Positions 9,210 to 17,986 are shown, counted from the stretch's first letter. The stretch is 64,000 nucleotides of DNA from UBA3839 sp902776985 (GCA_902776985.1 CACYSD010000001.1:124001-188000), one strand, 5' to 3'. The notes: generated by a model from the letters alone, not told the origin. Numbers and translations are program-made.

Positions 9210-9752
9210 TTAAAACTCCAGTTCCCCTTCGCGTTCTTTCTTGTAGTAGTCAGAGAGCAAGGCAAGAAACTGAGTAATGCAGTCCATAGCCTTCTTTGTA
9301 TCCTCACTCACGGGTTTACCTTTCAGCCTCAGCAGCATAAGTCCGTAGAGTGCGTCGAAGCAGTTCTCCAGCTCGTTTTTATCAGTAGTCTGTGAACGTT
9401 GGCGCAGTTCCACAATGAAGGGCAGAGCCTTGTAGTATGCAGCAGAATAGAAAGGATGCTTGGTGGAATGTAGCAGCTGGGTATGAAGGTCTGTGAGCAG
9501 AATGATGATATTGCGGTTGATTTGCAGATGTCCTTTTTCTGCCACACCTTCGCCACGCATCATCTCTATAAGATTCTCATACCATTCGCGCATTTGTGCC
9601 TTAGCCTCACCGTCGAGTTGGAATTTCGAAAGATATGTAGTCTCCAGCTGGTCTATATCCAGTTTGTTGGCACGGATAATATCCTCTACCTGCCACATAT
9701 ATAATAGATATTCAGCGATATTCTGCTGTTTGAGTTTTTGAGCAATAATCAT
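9210..9752 (-). CDS. DUF4924 family protein
   Basis: A 180-residue soluble, mostly helical protein starting MIIAQKLKQQNIAEYLLYMWQ. The pattern of N-terminal IAEYLLYMWQVED and a helix-rich body (residues 60-175) is what I associate with DUF4924, a family of unknown function found in Bacteroidota. There is no signal peptide or transmembrane segment. It lies 18 bp upstream of rmlD in the same direction, a conserved-looking neighbourhood but without a mechanistic clue. The family name is recalled; the existence of the gene is well supported by its length, start and tight spacing. Confidence 0.8.
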   Translation of the reverse strand: MIIAQKLKQQNIAEYLLYMWQVEDIIRANKLDIDQLETTYLSKFQLDGEAKAQMREWYENLIEMMRGEGVAEKGHLQINRNIIILLTDLHTQLLHSTKHPFYSAAYYKALPFIVELRQRSQTTDKNELENCFDALYGLMLLRLKGKPVSEDTKKAMDCITQFLALLSDYYKKEREGELEF

Positions 9753-9778
9753 ATTATGGAATTTCAGATTAACGGCAT

Positions 9779-9820
9779 TACGTTATGACGTTATAACGTT
9801 ATACCGATATAACGACATAA
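9779..9820. repeat. Palindromic ACGTTATA-rich intergenic repeat
   Basis: The 90-bp gap between the DUF4924 and LysE genes holds overlapping palindromes built on GACGTTATAACGTTAT and CGATATAACG. A related element occurs at 31324-31384 in front of the GH2 gene, so it is a dispersed family. Confidence 0.6.
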
Positions 9821-9842
9821 TGAAAGGAAATACTCTTCCCCG

Positions 9843-10670
9843 TCAGAAGAATGTACAAATTGCGATGATGGCAGAAACAGCCATCACTACTCCACCGATT
9901 ATTCGGTTGATGATAAGAATACCCTTTTCGTCGAACTTATTGCGCACCTTGCTTACGCACCATGTCAACAGGAACCACCATGCCAATGCACCTACGATGA
10001 TAAACAGGTAGCCAATAAATTGTGGTCCTGGGTTGGCAGGACGAATAAACGTAAACTGTCCGAACAATGCGACAAAAAGGAATATTATAAGTGGATTGGA
10101 GAAAGTCACCAGGAAACCTGTCATAAAGTTATTCATTATAGCGATACGGCTCTTGGCAGATTTCTTATGCTTTTCAGGAGTAAGTTTATCGATCTGTTCA
10201 CGAGTTATCTTCTCGAACTGAGACTCAGGTACTTGACGTTTGGCATTCTTGTATTTCTTACCAGCTTTGATAGCCTGTCGTTCCACATCTTGCGCCATCT
10301 TAGCATGAGTCTTTTTTGTGTTTGGATTAGTGCGGAATGTGAAGAATCCGAACATAAAAAGAAGTACGCAGCCTGCCACTCGTATCCAGAACGACAAAAC
10401 AGGATTTTCTATGATACCAACCACCATGGACATACCATAACCCGTAATGAGAGCATAGATAATATCGCTCAATGCAGCTCCCACTCCTGTTGCAAAACCT
10501 ATCCAACGTCCACGGTTCAGGGTACGTTGAACACAAAGAATACCAACAGGACCCATTGGTGCAGATACCACAATTCCGATGATGGTACCTTTTACCATCA
10601 TGTCAAGGAAACTGATATTATGCAGCCATTCCATGTCGCTTAAACCTGATAGGATATCGAGTAGATTCAT
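9843..10670 (-). CDS. LysE/RhtB-family amino-acid exporter
   Basis: A 275-residue inner-membrane protein. The first transmembrane helix contains VSAPMGPVGILC, matching the LysE signature (PGP-like turn), followed by RGRWIGFATGVGAALSD and about five further hydrophobic helices. A hydrophilic Lys/Arg-rich insert of some 45 residues (roughly 120-165, with KKTHAKMAQDVERQAIK) sits in the cytoplasmic loop, larger than in E. coli LysE-type proteins (about 210 residues). The substrate is unknown. Start choice is uncertain: several in-frame Met (residues 1, 13, 24, 25) precede the first helix. Neighbouring genes give no functional link. Confidence 0.85.
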   Translation of the reverse strand: MNLLDILSGLSDMEWLHNISFLDMMVKGTIIGIVVSAPMGPVGILCVQRTLNRGRWIGFATGVGAALSDIIYALITGYGMSMVVGIIENPVLSFWIRVAGCVLLFMFGFFTFRTNPNTKKTHAKMAQDVERQAIKAGKKYKNAKRQVPESQFEKITREQIDKLTPEKHKKSAKSRIAIMNNFMTGFLVTFSNPLIIFLFVALFGQFTFIRPANPGPQFIGYLFIIVGALAWWFLLTWCVSKVRNKFDEKGILIINRIIGGVVMAVSAIIAICTFF

Positions 10671-10734
10671 GGGCGGTTCTGTCTAAGGATTCTTCGGTAT
10701 ATCTATGGTTTTAGTAAAACTATGAAAAATCTTG

Positions 10735-11154
10735 CTATTTATCTTTCTGCTTCACGAATATGCGGCGTTCGGAAATGACACCGTATTCTGTTGAGTCGTC
10801 AGGCAAAGAGATAATCAATGTATCCTCTTCACACTTTTCTATGCTGAAATACATATACTCTGTAGAGTCTGAAGGCATCTTGGCGAGAGTGCTGTCAGCA
10901 TAAGACCATACACCTTGCTCCGAGTCTTCGTCCTCAACCAATTTATAGGTAGAGTCATTACTGAAGGTATAGCATGATTCGCCAACGTTCTGGCTTGCAT
11001 CCTCGTCTAACACTCCATCAATGCGGCTGTCTATTGCTGCCAGTTTCCACGTACCGACAAGATGCTTGCGCTTAAGCTCTGATTTGCACGAATTTAAAAA
11101 TATCATTGCCAACATCAGAATGGCAATGGTGCTAAATGTTGATTTTTTAATCAT
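10735..11154 (-). CDS. Small lipocalin-like lipoprotein
   Basis: A 139-residue protein with a lipoprotein signal peptide: positive N-terminus MIKKS, hydrophobic core and lipobox LNSC with Cys23. The mature part begins with an HLVGTWKLAAID strand, then YTFSNDSTYKLVEDE and GVWSYADST, the repeating strand pattern of the lipocalin-like (DUF4923/5004-type) proteins of Bacteroidota that contain a GTW motif. Predicted to be anchored in the periplasm or outer membrane. Function is unknown; ligand binding is only suggested by the fold. A TAACTTTG -7 box lies 29 bp upstream, so it probably has its own promoter. Confidence 0.8.
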   Translation of the reverse strand: MIKKSTFSTIAILMLAMIFLNSCKSELKRKHLVGTWKLAAIDSRIDGVLDEDASQNVGESCYTFSNDSTYKLVEDEDSEQGVWSYADSTLAKMPSDSTEYMYFSIEKCEEDTLIISLPDDSTEYGVISERRIFVKQKDK

Positions 11155-11182
11155 TTTGTCTGTCAGTTTTACAAACTGTCTG

Positions 11183-11190
11183 CAAAGTTA
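11183..11190 (-). promoter_or_regulatory. -7 promoter box for the lipoprotein gene
   Basis: Read on the minus strand the sequence is TAACTTTG, an exact TAnnTTTG box followed by CAGAC, 29 bp before the lipoprotein ATG. I do not see a clear TTTG at -33. Confidence 0.45.
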
Positions 11191-11231
11191 GGCAAAAAAT
11201 CTCATATTCCCGTTATAAATGCACGAAAAAC

Positions 11232-12245
11232 TCATTCTGTCAGTTCCCCTGCCAACGATTTTGCCATATTAAGGCGTATCTGTTCAGGAGACAAATCTTG
11301 TCCGAGCAGCACCATGAGTTTGGTGATGGCGCACTCAACAGTCATATCGCTTCCACTCACCACACCTGCCAGTAACAGTTGTTGACCGGTTTCATAGATA
11401 TTCATTTCCACGGTTCCGCGCTGGCATTGGGTAATGTTCACAACCACTTTCCCTTTTGCGGTCGCCTTGCTTATCGCATCGCAGAGCCAGGACACACGAG
11501 GAGCATTGCCGCTTCCGAATGTGCGGAGAACTACGGCGTGAATATCGGGGAAGTTCAGCACATGTTCTATGATATCCGGTCTGATTCCAGGGAAAAGCGT
11601 AATAGCTATCACAGACTCATCCGTGACAGTATGTGTAATCAGTGGAGCACAGTTCTGTGGTTTTCTGATGATTTTGTCATCAAAATGGATATTGATTCCA
11701 GTCTCTGCAAGCGGAGGGCAGTTGTAAGAAGTGAAGGCATTGAAATTCTCCGCATTGCACTTGGTCACGCGGTTTCCACGATAGAGTTTCTGACCGAAGC
11801 ACACAGTCACCTCAGGTACTCTCGGTCGTCCTTTCTCATCGCAGGCGGCAGCGAGTTCAATGGCGTTTATCAGGTTTTCCTTTCCGTCGGTACGCAAGTG
11901 GCCAATAGGCAACTGACTGCCTGTGAGGACGACCGGTTTGGCGAGGTTCTCAAGCATAAAGCTAAGCGCAGAGGCTGTGTATGCCATCGTATCCGTTCCG
12001 TGAAGAATCACGAATCCGTCGTTGTCGTCATAGTTCCCTGCAATAAGCTCCACGAGACGTGCCCAGAGTTCAGGTTGCATGTCGCTCGAATCAATAGGCG
12101 GTTTGAACTGATAACTATGTATGTCGTAGTCAAACTCCTTCAATTCAGGCACATGTTTCTGAAGGTGCTCGAAGTTATATGCTTCGAGACCTCCAGTTTC
12201 GGGATTACGAATCATTCCTATCGTACCTCCCGTATAAATCACCAT
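11232..12245 (-). CDS. ansA: Type I L-asparaginase
   Basis: Hydrolyses L-asparagine to aspartate and ammonia; cytoplasmic type, with no signal peptide. The first catalytic Thr is in YTGGTIGM and the second conserved block is HGTDTMAYTASAL. I start it at the ATG at 12245 (MVIYTGGTIG): this gives 337 residues, essentially the length of E. coli AnsA (338), follows the ROK stop codon by 10 bp and has a purine-rich AGAAGAAGAG upstream. The frame is open to an earlier ATG at 12302, which would overlap the ROK gene by 47 bp and add 19 residues that do not look conserved. It is probably translated from the same mRNA as the ROK kinase. Confidence 0.93.
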   Translation of the reverse strand: MVIYTGGTIGMIRNPETGGLEAYNFEHLQKHVPELKEFDYDIHSYQFKPPIDSSDMQPELWARLVELIAGNYDDNDGFVILHGTDTMAYTASALSFMLENLAKPVVLTGSQLPIGHLRTDGKENLINAIELAAACDEKGRPRVPEVTVCFGQKLYRGNRVTKCNAENFNAFTSYNCPPLAETGINIHFDDKIIRKPQNCAPLITHTVTDESVIAITLFPGIRPDIIEHVLNFPDIHAVVLRTFGSGNAPRVSWLCDAISKATAKGKVVVNITQCQRGTVEMNIYETGQQLLLAGVVSGSDMTVECAITKLMVLLGQDLSPEQIRLNMAKSLAGELTE

Positions 12246-12255
12246 TACTCTTCTT

Positions 12256-13227
12256 CTATTCCACATCCCATCCGAGTGCGCTGGCACCGAGAACTGCAGC
12301 ATTGCTGTTCATAAGTCCAGATACCAGGAATTTAGCCTTACCCTTGAATATCGGCATCACGTGTGCGTTGTATGCTTCTTCAATTGGTTTCATAATCAGA
12401 TCACCGGCCTTCGTAAGTCCGCCGAAGAAGATAAATGCTTCAGGTGACGAGAATGCTGCAAAGTCTGCACAAGCCTCTCCCAGCATCTTTCCTGTGAAAT
12501 CAAATATCTCTTTCGCAACCGCATCGCCTTTTCCTGCAGCGATAGACACATCGAAGGAAGTGATTTTATCTGCTTCCATCTCTCGCAGCAAGCTTGGGCG
12601 GTCAGTGTTTGCAAGTATTTCGCGAGCTGTACGTGCCACACCTGTTGCCGAGCAGTATGCTTCAAGACAGCCGGTTCGTCCACAACCGCAGGTGCGTCCT
12701 TCCTTTCCACGAACCATTGTCACGTGGCCGAGTTCGCCTGCAAATCCGTCGTGGCCATATACCATCTGTCCATTGATAACGATACCGCTGCCAACTCCAG
12801 TACCGAGCGTGATTACAATGAAGTTCTTCATTCCTCGTGCCACACCGTATATCATTTCACCCATCGCTGCTGCATTTGCATCATTAGTCATTGCAACGGG
12901 AATTCCCAGAGCCTTGCTGAACATATCTGCAAGAGGCACGATACCTTTCCAAGGCAGGTTTGGTGCATGTTCTATGGCTCCGGAATAGAAATTGGCATTA
13001 GGAGCGCCTATTCCCATTGCCTTCACGTTTTCTATACCTCCGACTTGCTGCAAAAGCGGTTGCAGGCAAGCGACACCGGCTTCAACAAAAGCTTCTGCTG
13101 TAAGATATTCCTGTGTACGTATTGAGTCGAAGCACATTACCTCGCCTCGCTGATTTACAATTCCAAATACGGTGTTAGTACCACCCAGGTCTACACCGAT
13201 AACGTAAGGTTTCACTTCGTTATTCAT
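12256..13227 (-). CDS. ROK-family sugar kinase (probable glucokinase)
   Basis: A 323-residue ATP-dependent hexokinase-fold protein. The phosphate-1 motif DLGGTNT starts at Asp13, the catalytic Asp is in TNDANAAA (Asp116), the phosphate-2 motif GTGVGSG is at 142-148, and the ROK zinc site is formed by His168 in ELGHV and the cysteines of CGCGRTGC (180-187). It has no N-terminal winged helix, so it is an enzyme and not a NagC-type repressor. Glucokinase is the usual activity for this subtype, but other hexoses are possible. It heads an operon with ansA and has a well-spaced promoter upstream. Confidence 0.9.
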   Translation of the reverse strand: MNNEVKPYVIGVDLGGTNTVFGIVNQRGEVMCFDSIRTQEYLTAEAFVEAGVACLQPLLQQVGGIENVKAMGIGAPNANFYSGAIEHAPNLPWKGIVPLADMFSKALGIPVAMTNDANAAAMGEMIYGVARGMKNFIVITLGTGVGSGIVINGQMVYGHDGFAGELGHVTMVRGKEGRTCGCGRTGCLEAYCSATGVARTAREILANTDRPSLLREMEADKITSFDVSIAAGKGDAVAKEIFDFTGKMLGEACADFAAFSSPEAFIFFGGLTKAGDLIMKPIEEAYNAHVMPIFKGKAKFLVSGLMNSNAAVLGASALGWDVE

Positions 13228-13261
13228 AGGTTTTTAGTTAGTAAGTATTTGAGTATTTTTG

Positions 13262-13292
13262 CAAATTTACAACAATCGTTGAGACGTACAAA
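13262..13292 (-). promoter_or_regulatory. Promoter for the ROK-ansA operon
   Basis: On the minus strand TTTG (13292-13289) is followed after 19 bp by TAAATTTG (13269-13262). Both boxes match the Bacteroidota consensus exactly with ideal spacing. The leader to the ROK ATG at 13227 is about 28 nt. Confidence 0.75.
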
Positions 13293-13384
13293 ATAACAAG
13301 GGGAAAAATTGCAAGCTTTTATTTTTTTTTCAATCGCAGCATAAAAAATCGCACATTATCTATATAAGTAAAAAGAATTTTGCA

Positions 13385-13392
13385 TAACTTTG
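13385..13392 (+). promoter_or_regulatory. -7 promoter box for the NfeD-like/flotillin operon
   Basis: TAACTTTG followed by CCC is an exact TAnnTTTG box 39 bp upstream of the ATG at 13432. Its position shows that a TTG at 13390, in frame with the gene, cannot be the start. The -33 element is not clear. Confidence 0.6.
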
Positions 13393-13431
13393 CCCTACTT
13401 AGGCGTAAGCCGGTTTAAGAATTATATTATT

Positions 13432-14034
13432 ATGTTCGAATCATTTGCAAATTGGTACACAGGCATGGATTCCATGCAACAGGTATTTTGGGGCTGCGCT
13501 CTCGTAGCATCCCTGGTATTCGTTATTCAGATGGTCCTTACCATGATAGGTATGGACGGTCACGATGTTGACACAAGTTTTGACGTTGCCGATTTTGGTG
13601 ACACCGATGCCGACACTATGGATGCAGGCGGTGGACTTTCGCTTTTCAGCATACGCAATCTCATCAATTTCCTCCTCGGTTTCGGTTGGGCAGGAGTAAG
13701 TCTGCACAAAACCATCGGCAACAACATACTTCTGCTGATTGCAAGCATCGCAGTAGGCTGCTTCTTCGTATGGATGTTCTTCTACATCCGCAAGCAGACA
13801 CGCAAGCTCGAAGCCAATGGAGCCTTCAACATCAAGAACTGTATGGGACGCACTGCCAATGTATACCTGCGTATTCCTGAGAAAGGTGAAGGCAAGGGAA
13901 AGGTTCAGATTTCCGTCAACGGTGCTTTCCACGAACTCGATGCCATCACCGACGGCGAAGCCATTACCACAGGTCAGAAAGTACGCATCACAGAGGTTAT
14001 CGACGGAGAGACCCTCCGCGTAGAGAAAATGTAA
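13432..14034 (+). CDS. NfeD/YuaF-like membrane protein
   Basis: A 200-residue protein starting MFESFANWYTG. It has three hydrophobic segments (about residues 20-38, 70-88 and 95-115), an acidic extracytoplasmic loop (DTSFDVADFGDTDADTMD) and a C-terminal OB-fold-like domain (about 130-200) with GRTANVYLRIPEKGEGKGKV and GQKVRITEVIDGETLRVEKM. This is the layout of short NfeD-like YuaF/YqiJ proteins, which are encoded next to flotillins and are thought to organise membrane microdomains with them. The flotillin gene follows after 33 bp. ATG 13432 is preferred over the upstream TTG because a promoter box overlaps the latter. Confidence 0.85.
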   Translation: MFESFANWYTGMDSMQQVFWGCALVASLVFVIQMVLTMIGMDGHDVDTSFDVADFGDTDADTMDAGGGLSLFSIRNLINFLLGFGWAGVSLHKTIGNNILLLIASIAVGCFFVWMFFYIRKQTRKLEANGAFNIKNCMGRTANVYLRIPEKGEGKGKVQISVNGAFHELDAITDGEAITTGQKVRITEVIDGETLRVEKM

Positions 14035-14067
14035 ATAACTATTAACCCCTAATAACACTAAAGTCTT

Positions 14068-15447
14068 ATGATGGAGCACATGTATCTGATTATTGCCATA
14101 GTAGTAGTGGCAATTTTCCTGTTTGTTTCAATTATCAATCGTTATCGTCGCTGCCCTTCCGACAAGATTCTTGTCATCTACGGAAGTAAGAGCAACAAAT
14201 CCAGTGCAAGATGCGTGCATGGTGGTGGTGCCTTCGTTTGGCCTATCATCGAGGACTATGCATATCTGTCACTTACTCCTATCAGCATCGATGCCAACCT
14301 CACCAATGCACTTTCCCGTCAAAACATCCGCGTGGACGTGCCTTCACGTTTCACCGTAGGTATCTCTACCGATCCTGAGTCCATGAACGCTGCAGCAGAA
14401 CGACTGCTCGGACTGACTCCAGGACAGATTCAGGAACTCGCCCGCGATATCCTCTTCGGTCAGTTGCGTCTTGTTATCGCAACCATGAGCATTGAGGAAC
14501 TCAACAACGACCGTGACAAATTCCTTGAGAGCATTTCTGCCAACGTAGAAGTGGAACTCAAGAAAATCGGTCTCCGTCTTATCAACGTGAACGTAACCGA
14601 CATCAAGGACGAGAGCGGTTATATCGAAGCCCTCGGTCGTGAAGCAGCTGCGAAGGCTATCAACGAAGCAAAGGTTCGTGTGGCTGAGCAGGACAAAGTC
14701 GGTGAAATCGGTAAGGCTGAAGCAGTCCGTGAAACCCGTATCCGTACAGCTGAAGCCAACGCTACAGCCGTTAAGGGTGAGAACCAGGCTAAGGTTGAAA
14801 TCGCAGTCAGTGATGCCGACCGCCGTGAGAAAGAGGCTGAAGCTCAGCGCAAGGCAACAGCTGCAGAGCGTGTACAACAGGCTAAGGCTCAGCAGGAAGC
14901 ATACGCTGCTGAATGTGAGGCAGAAAATGCACGTGCAGAACGTGAGCAGGCTACTCAGAAAGCCAACATCCTCGTGCCACAGGAAATCGAAAAGCAACGT
15001 CGTATCATTGAGGCAGAGGCAGAGGCAGAAAAGGTACGTGTAAATGCGAAAGGTGAAGCCGACGCAATCTTCGCACGTATGGAAGCAGAGGCAAAAGGTC
15101 TCTACGAAGTACTCACCAAGCAGGCACAAGGTTACGACAAGATGGTTCAGGCTGCCGGTGGCGACGCCAACAAGGCATATATGCTCCTCTTGCTCGAGAA
15201 GTTGCCAGAACTCGTCAAGACTCAGGTAGAGGCAGTGAAGGGCATCAACATCGACCACGTTACTGTCTGGGACGGTGGCAACAGTGCCGACGGCAAAGGT
15301 TCAACAGCCAACTTCCTTAGCGGACTCATGAAGTCTGTTCCTCCTCTCAACGAACTTTTCGACATGGCAGGACTTAGTCTTCCAGAATATCTTGCAAAGA
15401 AAAAGACTACAGAACCAACCATCGAAGTTACAGCTACAGAAGAGTAA
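14068..15447 (+). CDS. Flotillin-like membrane scaffold protein
   Basis: A 459-residue SPFH-domain protein. It has one N-terminal membrane helix (residues 6-22), the SPFH/band-7 domain (about 30-200) containing DKILVIYGSK, GGAFVWP and LINVNVTDIKDESGYIEALG, and a long Ala/Glu-rich coiled coil (about 205-350) with many EAEA repeats. A C-terminal oligomerisation part contains YMLLLLEKLPELV. This is the FloT/YqiK-type architecture. Such proteins form large rings in membrane microdomains. The NfeD-like partner is immediately upstream. Because of the strongly biased EA-rich composition, long spurious reading frames appear on the opposite strand. Confidence 0.93.
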   Translation: MMEHMYLIIAIVVVAIFLFVSIINRYRRCPSDKILVIYGSKSNKSSARCVHGGGAFVWPIIEDYAYLSLTPISIDANLTNALSRQNIRVDVPSRFTVGISTDPESMNAAAERLLGLTPGQIQELARDILFGQLRLVIATMSIEELNNDRDKFLESISANVEVELKKIGLRLINVNVTDIKDESGYIEALGREAAAKAINEAKVRVAEQDKVGEIGKAEAVRETRIRTAEANATAVKGENQAKVEIAVSDADRREKEAEAQRKATAAERVQQAKAQQEAYAAECEAENARAEREQATQKANILVPQEIEKQRRIIEAEAEAEKVRVNAKGEADAIFARMEAEAKGLYEVLTKQAQGYDKMVQAAGGDANKAYMLLLLEKLPELVKTQVEAVKGINIDHVTVWDGGNSADGKGSTANFLSGLMKSVPPLNELFDMAGLSLPEYLAKKKTTEPTIEVTATEE

Positions 15448-15485
15448 AGAATTATACATTATTAATTAAATAATATAAGCCACCT

Positions 15486-15525
15486 AACTACTCCCAGCCC
15501 TTGGGAGGGAGAGGAGGAGGGTCTT
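15486..15525 (+). repeat. C/G-rich hairpin repeat, copy 3 (before tsaC)
   Basis: AACTACTCCCAGCCC followed by a GGGAGGGAGAGG segment and GGAGGGTCTT. It ends 5 bp before the tsaC ATG, so it replaces the normal leader and ribosome-binding region; its GGAGGG could itself act as a Shine-Dalgarno sequence. Confidence 0.85.
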
Positions 15526-15530
15526 CATAT

Positions 15531-16094
15531 ATGTTAGCAGACGAAGTTAAGAAAGCTATTGAAGTGATGAAGCAGGGAGGGGTAATTCTCTACCCTACCG
15601 ACACAGTGTGGGGAATCGGTTGCGATGCCACGAATCCCGAAGCTGTGAAACGAGTATATGAGCTGAAGCAGCGCGACGATTCCAAGGCACTCATCTGTCT
15701 TGTTGACAGTGCCGACCGTCTGGCACGTTACGTTCGTAACGTACCCAATGTCGTTTGGGACATGGTGGAACTCACCACCACGCCTCTTACTGTCATCTAC
15801 GAGCATGCCATCGGTTTGGCTCCCAACCTCATTGCTGAGGACGGTAGCGTGGGCATTCGCATCACAGCCGAGGAGTTTTCTCATGAACTCTGCTACCGTT
15901 TCCAGAAACCCATCGTTTCCACGAGTGCCAACATCAGTGGCGAACCCACTCCCCGCACGTTTAGCGAAATCACAGAAGAGCTGAAGGCTTCTGTTGACTA
16001 CGTTGTCCGTTACAACCAGCGTAGCAAGGAGCGCCATCAGCCCTCAAAAATAATCAAGGTTAAGGGAAACGGAGAATTCGAAATAATAAGGTAA
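15531..16094 (+). CDS. tsaC: L-threonylcarbamoyladenylate synthase (YrdC/Sua5 type)
   Basis: A 187-residue enzyme that makes threonylcarbamoyl-AMP from Thr, bicarbonate and ATP for the t6A37 modification of ANN-decoding tRNAs. The YrdC motifs are visible: YPTDTVWGIGCDATN, the KQRDDSKAL loop with conserved Lys/Arg, and the STSANISGEPTP motif near residue 140. The length matches single-domain TsaC (about 190), without the Sua5 extension. The ATG at 15531 is chosen. The frame stays open to a TTG at 15501, but those ten residues are a translation of the C/G-rich repeat. It overlaps nothing and precedes the ClC gene by 2 bp. Confidence 0.93.
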   Translation: MLADEVKKAIEVMKQGGVILYPTDTVWGIGCDATNPEAVKRVYELKQRDDSKALICLVDSADRLARYVRNVPNVVWDMVELTTTPLTVIYEHAIGLAPNLIAEDGSVGIRITAEEFSHELCYRFQKPIVSTSANISGEPTPRTFSEITEELKASVDYVVRYNQRSKERHQPSKIIKVKGNGEFEIIR

Positions 16095-16096
16095 AG

Positions 16097-17908
16097 ATGC
16101 GACAGGAAATAAGACGCAAGAAAGTCATATTTTACAACAGAATCACAAATTGGCTCAAGGGCGACAGACCGACACGTCATGTTGTTCTTGTCCTGAGCCT
16201 TGTAGTTGGTGTCTGCACAGGTTTGGCTGCCTTCGTCCTTAAGTTTCTCGTAGAGGAGATCAAGACCATCTTTGTTGGAGGAATCGATGCCAACGACATG
16301 AAATGGCTTTTCCTTGTCTTACCTGCCGTCGGCATCCTGCTCACCTCCATCTTTGTCCGTCGTGTAGTTCGCGACGACATCAGTCATGGAGTCACCAAAA
16401 TCCTCTATGCCATCAGTCGCAAACGTGCCCGCATCAAGTCCCACAACCGTTGGTCAAGCATCGTGGCCAGTGCCATTACCATCGGATTCGGTGGTAGTGT
16501 CGGAGCCGAGGCACCTATTGTGCTTACCGGTAGTGCTTTCGGATCGTACTTCGGCAAGCGGTTCCATTTGCCGCCTAAGACCATCATGCTGCTGGTAGGA
16601 TGCGGTGCAGCGGGAGCAGTGGCAGGCATCTTCAAGGCACCTATAGCCGGACTTATGTTCGTGATAGAAGTGCTGATGCTCGACCTCAACATGGCTTCGC
16701 TGCTACCACTTCTCATCACCAGCATCACGTCGGTTTGTGTAAGCTACGCGCTCTACGGAACCCAGTCGATGTTCAACTTCACCGTTGAGAAATCCTTTAC
16801 CATCGACATTGTTCCTGTCTGCATACTTCTCGGTGTTGTCTGCGGTCTCGTCTCGCTCTATTTCACTCGCACCATGAACTGGTTCGAGCGTTTGTTCGTA
16901 TGGTTGCGGCGACCGTGGCGCAGATTCATGCTCGGTGCAGGAGTGCTCGGCATACTCATATACTTCTTTCCAGCACTCTACGGTGAAGGCTACGACGTAA
17001 TAGGCAAACTGCTCAGCGATGTATCGCCCGATGACGTCTTAGACCGCACTTTCTTCTCCGGCGGAGGAATGCAGATGCTGATTCTCTACCTCACTCTGGT
17101 GCTTTTCGCCAAGGTCTTTGCATCTACAGCCACTAACGGAGGTGGCGGTTGCGGTGGAGTATTCGCACCAAGCCTTTTCGTCGGAGCCTTGGCAGGATTC
17201 GTCTTTGCCACTGTCTGGAACCAATCTCTGTCGCTCCACATGGGTATGGCAGGATATGTTCTTCCAGCCAACTGTGTACTCTACGGCATGGCTGGAGTTA
17301 TGTCGGGAGTGATGCATGCTCCTCTCACAGGCATTTTCCTCATAGCCGAGCTTACAGGCGGTTATCAGCTACTCGTTCCTTTGATGATTGTTGCAGCTGT
17401 CAGCTACCTCACCATTATTGTCTTTGAGCCTCACAGCATTTATGCCATGCGACTGGCACGACGCGGAGAACTCCTTACCCACAACAAGGATGCAGCCATC
17501 CTCACCGTGCTGCATCTCGGATCACTCCTTGAGAAGAACTTCGTCCGTGTCAACAACAACTGGGATTTGGAGAAGATTGTCCTGGCGATAGAAAAGTCAC
17601 GGCGCAACATCTTCCCCGTTGTCGACGACGATGGGAAGTTGATTGGTATCATGTATCTTGACTCAGTTCGCAAATATATGTTCCGCAGCGAGTTATATCA
17701 CAAATATACAGTTGCGAACTTCATGCAAGATCCACCTGCAATCCTCACTACTGCAGACACACTCAAGGTCGCAGCAGAGAAATTCGACGAAACTCAGGCA
17801 TGGAACCTCCCCGTAGTCGATGAATCAGGTCGCTTCATCGGCTTCATCTCCCGCTCCGGCCTCTTCAACTCCTACCGCCGCACCCTCCTCAACTTCACAG
17901 CGGAATAA
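16097..17908 (+). CDS. ClC-family chloride channel/transporter with CBS pair
   Basis: A 603-residue inner-membrane protein with about 10-12 hydrophobic segments. The ClC selectivity motifs are modified but recognisable: GSVGAEAPIV (gating Glu within GxEaP, equivalent to E. coli ClcA Glu148), and GGGCGGVFAPSLFVGA. The segment equivalent to ClcA's IIEE reads FVIEV, so the internal proton-transfer Glu203 appears to be Val. This could indicate channel-like or altered coupling, but the alignment was done by eye. Two CBS domains (about residues 465-590) follow, containing RRNIFPVVDDDGKLIGI and WNLPVVDESGRFIGFI, suggesting nucleotide regulation. It is likely translated together with tsaC (2-bp gap). 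Confidence 0.92.
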   Translation: MRQEIRRKKVIFYNRITNWLKGDRPTRHVVLVLSLVVGVCTGLAAFVLKFLVEEIKTIFVGGIDANDMKWLFLVLPAVGILLTSIFVRRVVRDDISHGVTKILYAISRKRARIKSHNRWSSIVASAITIGFGGSVGAEAPIVLTGSAFGSYFGKRFHLPPKTIMLLVGCGAAGAVAGIFKAPIAGLMFVIEVLMLDLNMASLLPLLITSITSVCVSYALYGTQSMFNFTVEKSFTIDIVPVCILLGVVCGLVSLYFTRTMNWFERLFVWLRRPWRRFMLGAGVLGILIYFFPALYGEGYDVIGKLLSDVSPDDVLDRTFFSGGGMQMLILYLTLVLFAKVFASTATNGGGGCGGVFAPSLFVGALAGFVFATVWNQSLSLHMGMAGYVLPANCVLYGMAGVMSGVMHAPLTGIFLIAELTGGYQLLVPLMIVAAVSYLTIIVFEPHSIYAMRLARRGELLTHNKDAAILTVLHLGSLLEKNFVRVNNNWDLEKIVLAIEKSRRNIFPVVDDDGKLIGIMYLDSVRKYMFRSELYHKYTVANFMQDPPAILTTADTLKVAAEKFDETQAWNLPVVDESGRFIGFISRSGLFNSYRRTLLNFTAE

Positions 17909-17942
17909 ACATCGTACTACGTACTAAGATTACAATGTTTTT

Positions 17943-17973
17943 TTTGATTATTTGTAAATAATAATTATCTTTG
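17943..17973 (+). promoter_or_regulatory. Promoter for the MntA/HepT pair
   Basis: TTTG at 17943-17946 and TATCTTTG at 17966-17973 are separated by 19 bp, an exact match to the Bacteroidota consensus. The ATG of the antitoxin lies 14 bp after the -7 box, so the mRNA would be nearly leaderless. Confidence 0.75.
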
Positions 17974-17986
17974 CAAAAATTAAAGT

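Noticed and set aside
13390..13431. Upstream TTG start for the NfeD-like gene
   Set aside because: The TTG lies inside an exact -7 promoter box, so it would not be transcribed; ATG 13432 fits family length.
14344..15258. 304-codon open frame opposite the flotillin gene
   Set aside because: It is a shadow of the Ala/Glu-rich coiled-coil coding sequence and gives a Cys/Leu/Phe-rich product without signal, motif or promoter.
15501..15530. TTG start of tsaC inside the C/G-rich repeat
   Set aside because: The added residues MGGRGGGSSY are repeat translation; the ATG at 15531 gives the usual TsaC length.
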